A DNA stretch of 64,000 nt from Pseudazoarcus pumilus (GTDB lineage: Bacteria > Pseudomonadota > Gammaproteobacteria > Burkholderiales > Rhodocyclaceae): contig NZ_CP025682.1 in assembly GCF_002872475.1 (NCBI RefSeq), positions 1,798,001 through 1,862,000 on the forward strand, in the 5' to 3' direction. The number at the start of each line of letters is the position of its first letter. Position 1 is the stretch's first letter. This document shows, piece by piece, positions 1 to 9,250 of the stretch. The notes beneath the pieces were generated by a model. It ran no database searches and had not been told where the DNA came from. It saw nothing but the letters and a program-made list of their open reading frames with translations. The position numbers were made by a program, and so were the translations under genes.

Positions 1-355
1 CACGAATCATCTGCGCCTCGCCGAGGCCCAGCCCCCAGGACAGCATGGCCGCACCGGCGAGCAAGGCCACATGCACCACGCCGGCCAGCCAGACGCCGCC
101 GGGCACGGCCACGCCGGCCACCACCGGCAGGATCTGCATCAGCGCCCCGCACATCGCCACCAGCATGAAGCCCACCGCGAGCAGATGGGTCGCCGCGAAG
201 GCCGCCGGCTGCCAGCGCGAGGCCAGCGCTTCGGGCGCGAACACCAGCAACAGGCCGACGGCCACGCCGAACAGCGGCGCAGTCAGCAGAAAACGCATGG
301 GGACGCGCAACGGCGGCGTGGCGTCGTAACACAGTGCGCCGGCGGCCGGGTTCAC
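1..355 (-). CDS. Partial multi-pass membrane protein, denitrification-associated
   Basis: The reading frame runs off the left edge, so only the N-terminal ~118 residues are seen. I place the start at the GTG at 355 because GGAG lies six bases upstream; the ATG at 298 has no ribosome binding site. After a short N-terminal tail come hydrophobic segments (from about residue 20) and a second helix containing ATHLLAVGFM. This resembles small heme-copper-oxidase-I-like or NnrS-like membrane proteins often found near denitrification genes, but I do not recognise a defined function. It is divergent from the gene at 637 and shares the FNR/Dnr box at 421-434 with it. Confidence 0.6.
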   Translation of the reverse strand, partial: MNPAAGALCYDATPPLRVPMRFLLTAPLFGVAVGLLLVFAPEALASRWQPAAFAATHLLAVGFMLVAMCGALMQILPVVAGVAVPGGVWLAGVVHVALLAGAAMLSWGLGLGEAQMIR

Positions 356-420
356 GCCACGCTCCGCAGAGGAATCGAGCAGTTCATGCGCTCATTCTCG
401 GAGCGCGAGAATAAAAAACC

Positions 421-434
421 TTGATCAAGGTCAA
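421..434. promoter_or_regulatory. FNR/Dnr-type box in divergent promoter
   Basis: TTGATCAAGGTCAA matches the FNR/Dnr/NnrR consensus TTGAT-N4-ATCAA at 9 of 10 defined positions. On the plus strand a -10-like hexamer, TATGCT, sits at 457-462. That is exactly where a class II activator promoter would put it (box centre 41.5 bases before a start site near 469). The predicted leader of the gene at 637 is about 168 bases. On the minus strand the box would serve the gene ending at 355. Confidence 0.7.
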
Positions 435-636
435 TCGATTTCCGGCACGCCCGCGGTATGCTTCGCGCGCTTCGCCGAAGTATCACTTTTGAAATATGTC
501 TCAAGAGATACTGCGAGGCCGACAGAATCACCGATCAGTCAGCCCCGGCGCCGACGGTCCCGCTCCCACAAGGACGGCATCGAGGCCCGGCCCGCGCCCG
601 AGAGAGCGCGGCAAGGCCCAACAACGAGAAGCCAAA

Positions 637-1209
637 ATGAACCTGACCCGGATTCCCGCCCTGCTCCTGTCCCCGCGTGCCGCCTGGCGCGAACTGATGA
701 AGAAGCCGCCCAGCACCACGCGCACCTTCGCCAACGTCGCCCTGCCCCTGGCCTTGCTGCCGCCCGCGATGATCCTGCTGGCGACGCACACCGTCGGCGC
801 CGTGCATTTTCCGACCGTACAGGCCGGCATGTGGGAGCTGGTCGCCGCAATCTTCCTGGTCGCCGAGCTGCTGTCGATCTTCCTGATGACCTGGGCCGTC
901 GACGCCACGGTGCGCGCCAAGGGCGGCCGCAGCGACATGAACGGCGCCTTCCTGGTCGCCGCGATCGCTCCGCTGCCGCTGTGGATCTCGTCGCTGGGCC
1001 TGCTCAGTTCCAGCCTGACGATCGCCGCCGGCCTGCCGGCGCTGGGCCTGGCCGCCTCGGCCGTGCTGATCCGTCAGGGCATCCGCGCGGTGCTGAGCGT
1101 GCAGGAAGTCGATTGCCGCGAGGTGTCGATGCGCGTCATCGGCCTGGGCATGGCCAACACCCTGGTGCTGGCCGGCATCGTACTGCTGCCGCTGTTCATG
1201 CTGGCCTGA
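637..1209 (+). CDS. Yip1-family membrane protein (paralogue 1)
   Basis: This is a 190-residue protein with an amphipathic N-terminus (SPRAAWRELM) followed by about five hydrophobic segments, the layout of small bacterial Yip1/DUF1282 proteins. I chose ATG 637, which follows a GAGAAG-type ribosome site; the frame is open further upstream. The gene at 18959 encodes a protein of nearly the same length with the same landmarks: PPAMIL after the first helix, LMTW after the third, and a SA.LIR..-R..L-V-EV stretch near the end. Its promoter carries an FNR/Dnr box, which links it to low-oxygen or nitrogen-oxide growth. The molecular role is unknown; membrane trafficking or permease-like roles are only family guesses. 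Confidence 0.7.
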   Translation: MNLTRIPALLLSPRAAWRELMKKPPSTTRTFANVALPLALLPPAMILLATHTVGAVHFPTVQAGMWELVAAIFLVAELLSIFLMTWAVDATVRAKGGRSDMNGAFLVAAIAPLPLWISSLGLLSSSLTIAAGLPALGLAASAVLIRQGIRAVLSVQEVDCREVSMRVIGLGMANTLVLAGIVLLPLFMLA

Positions 1210-1232
1210 TTTCCGGCTCCAGCGGTATCCCC

Positions 1233-1259
1233 CGAAGGCCCGGCATGTCCGGGCCTTCG
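1233..1259. terminator. Hairpin terminator after Yip1-like gene
   Basis: A perfect 11-base inverted repeat (CGAAGGCCCGG and CCGGGCCTTCG around the loop CATGT) lies 23 bases after the stop at 1209. The T-tract is poor, so termination may be partial. It separates this gene from the FNR/Dnr-controlled MFS unit. Confidence 0.65.
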
Positions 1260-1289
1260 TGCGTCTGGCCCCTGCATCGCCGTGCCCGC

Positions 1290-1303
1290 TTGACCCGCAT
1301 CAA
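1290..1303. promoter_or_regulatory. FNR/Dnr-type box before MFS transporter
   Basis: TTGACCCGCATCAA matches TTGAT-N4-ATCAA at 9 of 10 positions. A -10-like hexamer, TAGTCT, lies at 1326-1331, exactly at the class II distance, predicting a start site near 1338 and a 48-base leader to the ATG at 1386. Confidence 0.65.
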
Positions 1304-1385
1304 GCGGGTCTGGACGCGCGCACGCTAGTCTGTCGCCGTTCCCGATTCGCACGGCATCACGCCGTGCCCGACCGGCCCAGCCGAC

Positions 1386-2621
1386 ATGACCGCGCCTGCC
1401 GCATCTTCCACCCCGCTGTTCGCCACGGCACTGCCGCCCGCCACCATCGCCGCCTTGCTGTTCGCGCTGATGCTGCCGGTCACGGCGATGGTGCCCGTGC
1501 TGCCCGCGCTCACGGTGGAGCGTCATCCGGACCTCGGCGATATCGCGCGCCACGCCTTCATGTCGGCCAACATGGTCGGCGCGCTGCTCGCCGCGCCGCT
1601 GGCCGGCTGGCTGGCCGACCGCAGCGGCCGGCGCACGGCGCTTATCGTCTCCGCACTGGCGCTCAACGCAGCGAGCCTGTTCGCGCTCGCCGGCGAGCAC
1701 GCCTACGGCGTGGTGCTGACCCTGCGCTTCATCGAGGGCTGCGCCCACATCAGCGCGCTGTCTTTGCTGATGACCCTGGCCGCCGACCACGCCCGCCAGG
1801 ATCGGCTGGGCGGCACCATGGGCGGCGTCGGTGCGGCCATCGGCCTGGGCGTGGCCGCCGGCGCACCGCTGGGCGGCTGGATCGGCGCGCACGACGCCGC
1901 TCTGGTACCGTTCGCCGGCGGCGCGCTGGCCGCCGCCCTCGCGCTGGCAGCGGCGTGTGTGCTGCGCGACGCCACGGCCGCCCCGCGCGAGCGTCGCTCG
2001 CCGTTTGCGGCCGTGCGCCAGCAACGCGCGCTGGCCATTCCCTATGTCTTCGCCTTCGTCGACCGCCTCACGGTGGGCTTCATCGTGTCGACGCTGACGC
2101 TGTACATGGCCGTCGTGCTGGAACTGGGCCCGGCCCGCATCGGGGCCGCGATGGCCGCCTTTCTGGTGCCGTTCTCGCTGCTGACATGGCCGGCCGGGCG
2201 TTTGTGCCGCCATGTCGACGCGTTCGCGCTGATGCTCGTCGGCAGTGTGCTGTACGGCGCCTTCCTGATCGCGCTGCCGCTGGCCGGGCGTGATGCGCTG
2301 CTGCCGCTGATGGCCGCCGGCGGCGTGGTCGGCGCGGCGATGTATGCGCCATCTCTGGTGCTCACCGCCGCACTGGCGCCGGACGGTGCCCGCGCGACCA
2401 CGCTGGCCGGCTTCAACATCGCCGGCTCGGCCGGCTTCGCGCTGGGGCCGCTGCTCGCCGGCAGTCTGGTCGCCTGGCTGCGCGCGACGGGTATCGATCC
2501 CTACGTGCCGGTGTTCGTCGTATTCGGCCTGTTCGAGATCGTGCTCGCGCTCGCACTGCTGCCGCTGTGGCGGCGGCAGCGACTCCCGCCGGCGCTCGCC
2601 GGCACCCCGGAACCGTCCTGA
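1386..2621 (+). CDS. MFS transporter under FNR/Dnr-type control
   Basis: A 411-residue major facilitator superfamily protein with about 12 membrane helices. The loop between helices 2 and 3 carries the MFS signature GWLADRSGRR (around residue 77), and the first half has a glycine-rich helix 5 (GAAIGLGVAAGAPLGG) of the drug:proton antiporter type. It does not show the NarK nitrate signature, so I do not call it a nitrate/nitrite carrier. The FNR/Dnr box upstream and the co-directional gene at 2638 place it in an anaerobic or nitrogen-oxide response unit. The substrate is unknown. Confidence 0.75.
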   Translation: MTAPAASSTPLFATALPPATIAALLFALMLPVTAMVPVLPALTVERHPDLGDIARHAFMSANMVGALLAAPLAGWLADRSGRRTALIVSALALNAASLFALAGEHAYGVVLTLRFIEGCAHISALSLLMTLAADHARQDRLGGTMGGVGAAIGLGVAAGAPLGGWIGAHDAALVPFAGGALAAALALAAACVLRDATAAPRERRSPFAAVRQQRALAIPYVFAFVDRLTVGFIVSTLTLYMAVVLELGPARIGAAMAAFLVPFSLLTWPAGRLCRHVDAFALMLVGSVLYGAFLIALPLAGRDALLPLMAAGGVVGAAMYAPSLVLTAALAPDGARATTLAGFNIAGSAGFALGPLLAGSLVAWLRATGIDPYVPVFVVFGLFEIVLALALLPLWRRQRLPPALAGTPEPS

Positions 2622-2637
2622 CCCGAGGAGAACCCCC

Positions 2638-3081
2638 ATGACCACATCCGATTGCACACCCATGAGCGACGCCGAACTGGCCGAATTCCTCAATACCCTT
2701 CTCGAATGCGAGCGCGCCGGCGTCAAGGTGCTGGGCGAGTATGAAAAAGACTTCGCCGACGAGGCCGACGCGCGCGCGCTGATCGTCGAGTCGCGTCACG
2801 ACGAGGGCCGCTACTGCCGGCTGATGTTCGGCTATCTGCAGGAACTGGGGGCCGACATCAGCCGCGCGACCGGCGGCTTCGCCGACAAGGCGCTGGCGGT
2901 GCCGGGCCGCGCCGAACGGCTGGCCTTCCTGAACCGCGGCCAGGGCTGGGTCGCACGCGAGATCGAGCGTGTGCTCCCACGCGTGCCCTACGCCCACATG
3001 CGCGATGGCCTGCGCGAGATGCTCGACACGCATCGCGCCAACATCGGCAAGTGCGAGGCGCTGATCGGCACGCTGGGCTGA
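2638..3081 (+). CDS. DUF6306-like ferritin-type helical protein
   Basis: A 147-residue soluble, mostly helical protein. Acidic and histidine residues are spaced along the helices (ECERAG near residue 23, [12 protein letters not shown] near residue 57), as in ferritin-like or bacterioferritin-like four-helix bundles; I associate it with the DUF6306 family. GAGGAG sits eight bases before ATG 2638, 16 bases after the MFS gene, so the two are probably co-transcribed from the FNR/Dnr promoter at 1290. A metal-binding or small-molecule-sensing role is an inference only. Confidence 0.6.
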   Translation: MTTSDCTPMSDAELAEFLNTLLECERAGVKVLGEYEKDFADEADARALIVESRHDEGRYCRLMFGYLQELGADISRATGGFADKALAVPGRAERLAFLNRGQGWVAREIERVLPRVPYAHMRDGLREMLDTHRANIGKCEALIGTLG

Positions 3082-3155
3082 GTCACCGGAAAAAACCCTC
3101 AAGCCGCAAGCGCCCAAGGCCGTTGCAGACGCTGGACCCCTACGGATCTCACACC

Positions 3156-5168
3156 ATGAAGAAGAACGCCGCAAACCGCAGTCCCTCGACGATCGGGCAA
3201 CGCCTTACGCTGCTCGTCGCCATTCCGCTGGCCGCGCTGATCGTGTTCGCCGGTCTCGGCATCCACGCCGGCTGGCAGAAGTACCGCTCGGCCGCGATCA
3301 CGCAGGAACTGATGTCGATCTCGGTCGCCGCCAACGATCTGATCCACCGCATGCAGGTCGAGCGCGGCGCCTCGGGCGTGTTCCTGAGCAGCGGTGGCCA
3401 GCGCTTCGCCGACCCCCTGCCCGGCTATCGCGCCGAAACAGGCACTGCACTGCAGGCGCTGCAGGCCCGCATCGATGCGACCGGTTCGGCCAGCCTGCCG
3501 GACGTAGCCGTGGTGCTGGACGCCGCGCGGGAACGGCTCGACGGACTGGCTGCCACGCGCGCCGCCATCGACGCGCAGGAGATGGATGCCGGCACCAGCG
3601 GCGCGTGGTACACGGGCACCATCGACCGCCTGATCGACGGCATGGCTGCGGTCGCGCGCTACAACGAGGATCCCACCATCGCGCAGCGCGCCTCGGCCTT
3701 CGAATCGCTGGTGCGCGCCAAGGAAAGCGCCGGGCTGGAGCGCGCGCTCAACGCCCAGGTATTCGCCGCCAACTTCTCCACGCCCGAGCAGTACGAACGG
3801 CTGATCCGGCTGGTCAACCGTCAGGAAGCGTTCTTCGAGATGTTCCACACCGCCGCCGGCGAAGCGCTGGCGGGCGCTCTCGACACGCTGCGCGACTCGG
3901 AGGCGGAGCGCGAGGTGCTGCGCCTGCGCGGCATCATCGAGGAGCAGCAGATGCTGGGCGGCTTCGATGTCGCGCCCGCGGACTGGTTCGCCGCCAGCAC
4001 GCGGCGCATCGAAGGCCTGCGCGTGATCGAGCAGCAGCTCGCGGGCGAGATCGACGCCGCCTCCGGTGCGCTGGTGGACGCCGGCCAGCGCGCGCTGGCG
4101 CTGACGCTGGCCGCGGCGTTGCTGGCAGTGCTGTTCACGGTGGCCGTCTCGACCTGGGTCGCGCGCAGCATCGCGCGCCCGCTCAAGGCCGCCATCGAGG
4201 TCGCCGAACACGTCTCGCGCGAGGACGATTTCACCCACAAGGTGCCGGAAGAAGGCGTGGCCGAGGTGATGCGCGCGGCGCAAGCATTCAACGCGCTGAT
4301 GGACAAGTTCCGCCTGATCCTCGGCGAAACCGGACAGTCCAGCCATGCCATCGCCAGTGCGGCGCAGTCGCTGTCGGCATCCAGCGCCGAACTGAGTCGC
4401 GGTGCCGATCTGCAGTCGGATGCCGCCTCGTCGATGGCGGCCGGCGTCGAGCAGGCCTCGGTCAGCATCAGCGAGACCGCCAGCAATGCCGACTCGGCCG
4501 CCGAGCTGGTCAACAATGCGCGCGAACGCACGCAGTCGGCGCTGCGCCTGATGAAGGAGATGGTCGATCGCGTGCGCCACATCGCCTCGCGCATCAACGC
4601 CTCCAGCCGGGACGTGCTGGAACTGGAGAGCGGTTCGCAGAAGATCGGCGGCATCGTCGCGGTGATCCGCGAGATCGCCGAACAGACCAACCTGCTCGCG
4701 CTCAACGCCGCCATCGAGGCCGCGCGCGCCGGCGAACAGGGACGCGGCTTCGCGGTGGTCGCGGACGAGGTGCGCAAGCTGGCCGAGCGCACCTCCTCGG
4801 CCACCGGCGAGATCGGCGCCATCATCGAGGAGATCCAGGGGCGCGTCGGCGGCACCGTGACGGCGATGCAGGAGACCGACGCGGACGCCGATTCCAGCCT
4901 CGAACTGGTCACGCGCACGGCTGGCGCGCTGGAGGAGATCGGCGACAGCTCGGCGCACGTGGCAGACAACGTGCAGGCCATCGCCGATGCGCTGCGCGAG
5001 CAGAACGCCGCCGTGCAGCAGGTAGCCGTCAACGTCGAGCGCATTGCCGACATGTCCGGTCAGAACAGCGCCTCGGCTCAGTCCAACGCCGCCACGGCGG
5101 CACAGATGGAGGAACAGGTGGCAAGACTCGATGCGCTGATCTCGCGCTTTCGGCTGCAGGCCGCCTGA
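3156..5168 (+). CDS. Methyl-accepting chemotaxis protein with NIT sensor domain
   Basis: A 670-residue chemoreceptor. A first membrane helix (about residues 18-38) is followed by a periplasmic helical domain that begins [14 protein letters not shown], the hallmark of the NIT (nitrate/nitrite-sensing) domain. A second helix (about 310-330), a HAMP linker and a long cytoplasmic signalling region follow. The signalling tip contains [20 protein letters not shown] and the flanking [18 protein letters not shown]. There is no C-terminal NWETF-type pentapeptide, so it probably relies on other receptors for adaptation-enzyme recruitment. Beside denitrification genes it is a good candidate for nitrate or nitrite taxis. 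Confidence 0.85.
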   Translation: MKKNAANRSPSTIGQRLTLLVAIPLAALIVFAGLGIHAGWQKYRSAAITQELMSISVAANDLIHRMQVERGASGVFLSSGGQRFADPLPGYRAETGTALQALQARIDATGSASLPDVAVVLDAARERLDGLAATRAAIDAQEMDAGTSGAWYTGTIDRLIDGMAAVARYNEDPTIAQRASAFESLVRAKESAGLERALNAQVFAANFSTPEQYERLIRLVNRQEAFFEMFHTAAGEALAGALDTLRDSEAEREVLRLRGIIEEQQMLGGFDVAPADWFAASTRRIEGLRVIEQQLAGEIDAASGALVDAGQRALALTLAAALLAVLFTVAVSTWVARSIARPLKAAIEVAEHVSREDDFTHKVPEEGVAEVMRAAQAFNALMDKFRLILGETGQSSHAIASAAQSLSASSAELSRGADLQSDAASSMAAGVEQASVSISETASNADSAAELVNNARERTQSALRLMKEMVDRVRHIASRINASSRDVLELESGSQKIGGIVAVIREIAEQTNLLALNAAIEAARAGEQGRGFAVVADEVRKLAERTSSATGEIGAIIEEIQGRVGGTVTAMQETDADADSSLELVTRTAGALEEIGDSSAHVADNVQAIADALREQNAAVQQVAVNVERIADMSGQNSASAQSNAATAAQMEEQVARLDALISRFRLQAA

Positions 5169-5251
5169 AACGGCCCAAGTCGGCCCCGCTGACATGGCAG
5201 CAAGGTGTATAGTTCGGCGCTGAAACAAAAACCCTACCCGCGGCACGGAAT

Positions 5252-8200
5252 ATGCAGGACGAGCGAATGGCGACCGGTCGGCAGCAGGTTCAAGCCACAG
5301 CCGACGCGACGGCCCCGGCAACGGGGCCGTCTGCTTATGCGCGCCGCTTCATCGTGCTCGCGGCGCTGTATCTTGTCGCCGCATGGGCTGGCCACCTGGT
5401 CGCGCTGACCACCGGCTACGCCTCACCGTTGTGGCCCGCCGCCGGCATCGCGCTGGCCGGTCTGCTGACCTGGGGGCTGCGCCTGTGGCCCGCGCTGTGG
5501 CTCGCCGGTCTGCTCACCGAGTTGTTCATCGCCCCGTCCGGCGGTCACTGGCCGGCGGCCATCGGCATCGCCTGCGGCATCGCGCTGCAGGCCCTGGTGG
5601 GGGCGTGGCTGGCGCGACGCTGGCTGGGCGCCGTCGAGGCGCGCCACGCCGATCGCGCGCTGGCCCTGCTGATCCTGCTCTGCGGGCCCCTGGCATCCAC
5701 GCTCGCGCCGGGAATCGGCGTCGCCACACTGTACGCTGCAGGCGTGATGCAGGCGCCCGATCTGCTCGACAACTGGCTGCTGTGGTGGGCCGGCGACACC
5801 GCCGGCGTACTGCTCTTCACCCCGCTCGCGCTGGCCATGTGGCCCGGTAGCGGGGAGTTGCGACGGCACTGGGAGGGCGGCTGGCGCGTGGCCGTGATTC
5901 CGGCGGTGACCGCCTTCCTGTTGGTCGCCGGCCTGGTGCAGATGACACGCCTGGAGGATTCGCGCGAGCGCGCCGAAGCCCGGCAGGCCATGGATATCGT
6001 CGGCGATCGCGGCCTGCTCGAACTGGCCGGCGCGCTCGAACCGCTCAACGGCGTGGTGCGACTGTTCACGTCCAGCAGCAGCGTCACGCGCGAGGAGTTC
6101 CGCCGCTACACGGCCGGACTGGACGAACGACCGGCCCTCATCGGCATCGACTGGGCGCCGCGCGTGCGCGATGTCGAGCGCGAGGCCTTCGAGGCCTCGG
6201 TACGTGCCGGCGGGCTGGTCGACTACGTCATATTCGACTTCGACGCCGAAGGCGCCCGCCAGCCCAGCCCCCCACGCGCCGAACACTTTCCGGTGCTCTA
6301 CAGCGAGCCGATGTGGCTCAACGACGAGGCCCTGGGGCTGGATCACGCCCAGTCTGCCGAGCGACGGGCGGCGATGATGCGCGCGCTCGAGGTGCCGGGC
6401 AGCGTGCATGTCGTGCGTGACGAGTTGCTGCGGACGCAACGCTCGAACCTGCTGGTCTTCCTGCCCGTGCTCTCGCCCGGCGACGAGACGCTGAACGGCT
6501 ACGTCGTCGGCGTGCTCGACCTGCAGCACCTGCTCGACGACCTGACCCGTCTGGCGCAGGCGCAGGCGCTGGCGTTCCGCGTGCACGACGTCAGCCCCGG
6601 CACGCCCTCGCGCGTGCTCTACGACACGCTGCCGGCGCAGGCCACGCCGGAAGTTTCGCGCGAACTACAGATCGGCGGCCTGGCGTGGCGCATCGACATG
6701 GCCCGCATCGAGCCCGAACGGGACACGGGCGCCACGCCGGCGGTGCGGGCCTATCTCGGCTTCGCGGTATTCGCATCGCTGCTGGTGGCCTTCGCCGTGC
6801 TCGGCAGCGCCGGGCGAAACGCCGCCACCCATGCCCGCGTGCGCGAACGCACCACCGAACTGGCCGAGACGCTGGCCCGGCTGCGCGACCGCGAGGCCGA
6901 GGAGCGCGCGGTACTCGACAACATCGTCGAATGCGTCATCACCATCGGCACCGACGGCCGCGTGGTGAACATCAACCGCGCGGTCGAGCCGATGTTCGGT
7001 TACCGGCCGGACGAGGTCATCGGCCGCAATGTGTCGATGCTCATGACCGGCGCCGACTCGGCCATCCACGACGACTACATCCGCCGCTATCTGGACACCG
7101 GCGAGCGCCGCATCATCGGCCGCAACCGCGAGGTCGTCGGCCGTCACAAGGACGGCCATGACATCGCGCTGGAACTGGCGGTGAGCGAATACGTGTTCGG
7201 CGAACGACGCGTATTCACCGGCACCCTGCGCGACATCACCGAGCGCAAGGCGCTCGTCGCCGACCTGACGCGCGCGCGCGAACACGCCGATGAAGCCAAC
7301 CGCGCCAAGTCGGCCTTCCTCGCCGCCATGAGCCACGAAATCCGCACGCCGATGAACGGCGTGGTGGGCCTGTCCGACGTGCTCGCCTGCAGCAGCCTCA
7401 ACGAATACCAGCGCGATCTGGTGCGCACCATCCGCGAATCCTCCACCGCGCTGCTGACGCTGATCGACGACATCCTCGACTTCTCCAAGATCGAGGCCGG
7501 GCGACTGGAGATCGAGCTGCGTGCGCTCGATCTGGCCGAAGTGGTTGAAGGCGTGTGTGCCTCGCTCTCGCCCATCGCGGTACGACGCGGCGTGGACGTA
7601 TCGCTGTACATCGACCCCGCGCTGCCCGCCGGTGTGATCTCGGATGAGGTGCGACTGCGCCAGCTGCTCTACAACATCGTCGGCAACGCCATCAAGTTCT
7701 CCGCCGGGCGGCCCGACGTGCGCGGCGTGGTGTCACTGCGCGTGGTGCGCGCCGGCGACGACCCGTTGCGCGTGTGCTTCAGCGTCGCCGACAACGGCAT
7801 CGGCATCGCGCCCGAGCGCCTGTCCGACCTGTTCCGCCCGTTCACGCAGGCCGAGTCCTCCACTACCCGCCGCTACGGCGGCACCGGGCTGGGGCTGGCC
7901 ATCTGCCGCCGACTGGTCGACATGCTCGGCGGCAACATCACGGTCGACAGCGCCGTCGGGCGCGGCGCCACCTTCCGCGTCACGCTGCCGCTCGACATCG
8001 CGGCCGACATCGCGCCGCCGCAACTGCCCGCGCTCGACGGCATCGACTGCCTGATCGGCCCGTGCTGCGGCCCCGACGCCGACGTCGTCGAGATCTATCT
8101 GAAGCATGCCGGTGCGCGCACCCACCGCCCTGCCGACACTGCCGAGGCGCTCGACGTGGCGCGTGCCGCCAGCGCCCCGCTGGTGGTCATCGACTGTGCG

Positions 8201-9250
8201 CGCGGCGGCGACGCACCGGCCTCCGAATACATGCTGCCGGGCATCGACGCACGCGGCGTGCGGCTGCTACGCGGACGCGGCGCCGGGCGTCTCGATCCGC
8301 AGCGTCAGATCGCGGTAGACGCCAACGTGCTGCGCCGCGCGACGCTACTGCGCGCCGTCGCAGTGGCTGCCGGCCGCGCCTCGCCCGAGGCCGCTGACGA
8401 GACCAGCACCAGCAGCGCCGCCACAGCCCCCACTACGCCACCGGACATCGAAGCCGCGCGCGCCGAGCACCGCCTGATCCTGGTGGCCGAGGACAACGAG
8501 ATCAACCAGAAGGTCATCCTGCACCAGCTCGCGCTGCTCGGTTACGCAGCGGAAGTGGCCGAGGACGGCGCGCAGGCGCTGTCGATGTGGCGGCGCGGCG
8601 ACTACGCCCTGCTGCTCACCGACCTGCACATGCCGCAGCTCGACGGCTATGCGCTGACGGCCGCGATCCGCCGCGAGGAACGCCCCGGCAGCCACATTCC
8701 CATCCTCGCGCTGACCGCCAACGCGCTGCGCGGCGAGGAGCGGCGCGCGCTCGACGCCGGCATGGACGCCTATCTGACCAAGCCGGTGCAACTCGACCTG
8801 CTGCGCAGCACGCTCGAACACCATCTGCCCGGCGCCGTCGCGCGCGCGCACACGCCGGCCGTGCCGCGTGCGCCCGAATCTCCACCCGCCGACCCGGCGC
8901 TGCCGCTGTTCGACGTTTCGGTGCTGGAAGAACTGGTGGGTGACGATCAGCAGATCGTGCGCGAATTCCTGCTCGAATTCCGCCGCAGCGCGAAGGATCT
9001 GGCCGAGTCCCTGCGCACCGCGCTCGATGGCGGCTGGCCCGCTGAAGCCGGCAACGCCGCGCACAAGCTCAAATCGGCCGCACGCTCGGTTGGCGCGCTG
9101 GCCCTGGGCGAGGAATGTGCCATCATCGAACGCGAGGCGCGTCAGGCCAATGCCGACGCCCTCGCCGTCCGCCTGCCCGGCTTTGACGCGCTGCTGCGCG
9201 AAACCGGGCGGTTGATCGAAGCCCATCTGGCGGGAGCCGACAAGGCATGA
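5252..9250 (+). CDS. Hybrid sensor histidine kinase MASE1-CHASE-PAS-HisKA-REC-HPt
   Basis: A 1332-residue membrane kinase. An N-terminal multi-helix MASE1-type domain (about 25-240) precedes an extracytoplasmic CHASE-like domain (about 270-480), a membrane helix, a PAS domain (about 550-670) and a HisKA domain with phospho-acceptor H695 (AMSHEIRTPMNG). The ATPase domain follows (DNGIGI near 848, GGTGLGLAI near 876), then a degenerate receiver-like segment (930-1040), a receiver with D1124 and an HPt domain with H1271 (AHKLKSA). It is a complete phosphorelay in one chain. The ATG at 5267 has a better-placed AGGA and may be the true start. The next gene overlaps by four bases and is the likely output partner. 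Confidence 0.85.
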   Translation: MQDERMATGRQQVQATADATAPATGPSAYARRFIVLAALYLVAAWAGHLVALTTGYASPLWPAAGIALAGLLTWGLRLWPALWLAGLLTELFIAPSGGHWPAAIGIACGIALQALVGAWLARRWLGAVEARHADRALALLILLCGPLASTLAPGIGVATLYAAGVMQAPDLLDNWLLWWAGDTAGVLLFTPLALAMWPGSGELRRHWEGGWRVAVIPAVTAFLLVAGLVQMTRLEDSRERAEARQAMDIVGDRGLLELAGALEPLNGVVRLFTSSSSVTREEFRRYTAGLDERPALIGIDWAPRVRDVEREAFEASVRAGGLVDYVIFDFDAEGARQPSPPRAEHFPVLYSEPMWLNDEALGLDHAQSAERRAAMMRALEVPGSVHVVRDELLRTQRSNLLVFLPVLSPGDETLNGYVVGVLDLQHLLDDLTRLAQAQALAFRVHDVSPGTPSRVLYDTLPAQATPEVSRELQIGGLAWRIDMARIEPERDTGATPAVRAYLGFAVFASLLVAFAVLGSAGRNAATHARVRERTTELAETLARLRDREAEERAVLDNIVECVITIGTDGRVVNINRAVEPMFGYRPDEVIGRNVSMLMTGADSAIHDDYIRRYLDTGERRIIGRNREVVGRHKDGHDIALELAVSEYVFGERRVFTGTLRDITERKALVADLTRAREHADEANRAKSAFLAAMSHEIRTPMNGVVGLSDVLACSSLNEYQRDLVRTIRESSTALLTLIDDILDFSKIEAGRLEIELRALDLAEVVEGVCASLSPIAVRRGVDVSLYIDPALPAGVISDEVRLRQLLYNIVGNAIKFSAGRPDVRGVVSLRVVRAGDDPLRVCFSVADNGIGIAPERLSDLFRPFTQAESSTTRRYGGTGLGLAICRRLVDMLGGNITVDSAVGRGATFRVTLPLDIAADIAPPQLPALDGIDCLIGPCCGPDADVVEIYLKHAGARTHRPADTAEALDVARAASAPLVVIDCARGGDAPASEYMLPGIDARGVRLLRGRGAGRLDPQRQIAVDANVLRRATLLRAVAVAAGRASPEAADETSTSSAATAPTTPPDIEAARAEHRLILVAEDNEINQKVILHQLALLGYAAEVAEDGAQALSMWRRGDYALLLTDLHMPQLDGYALTAAIRREERPGSHIPILALTANALRGEERRALDAGMDAYLTKPVQLDLLRSTLEHHLPGAVARAHTPAVPRAPESPPADPALPLFDVSVLEELVGDDQQIVREFLLEFRRSAKDLAESLRTALDGGWPAEAGNAAHKLKSAARSVGALALGEECAIIEREARQANADALAVRLPGFDALLRETGRLIEAHLAGADKA

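Noticed and set aside
3099-5321. A 740-codon open frame on the minus strand opposite the chemoreceptor gene
   Set aside because: Antisense to a well-supported MCP; low-complexity composition with no recognisable domain.
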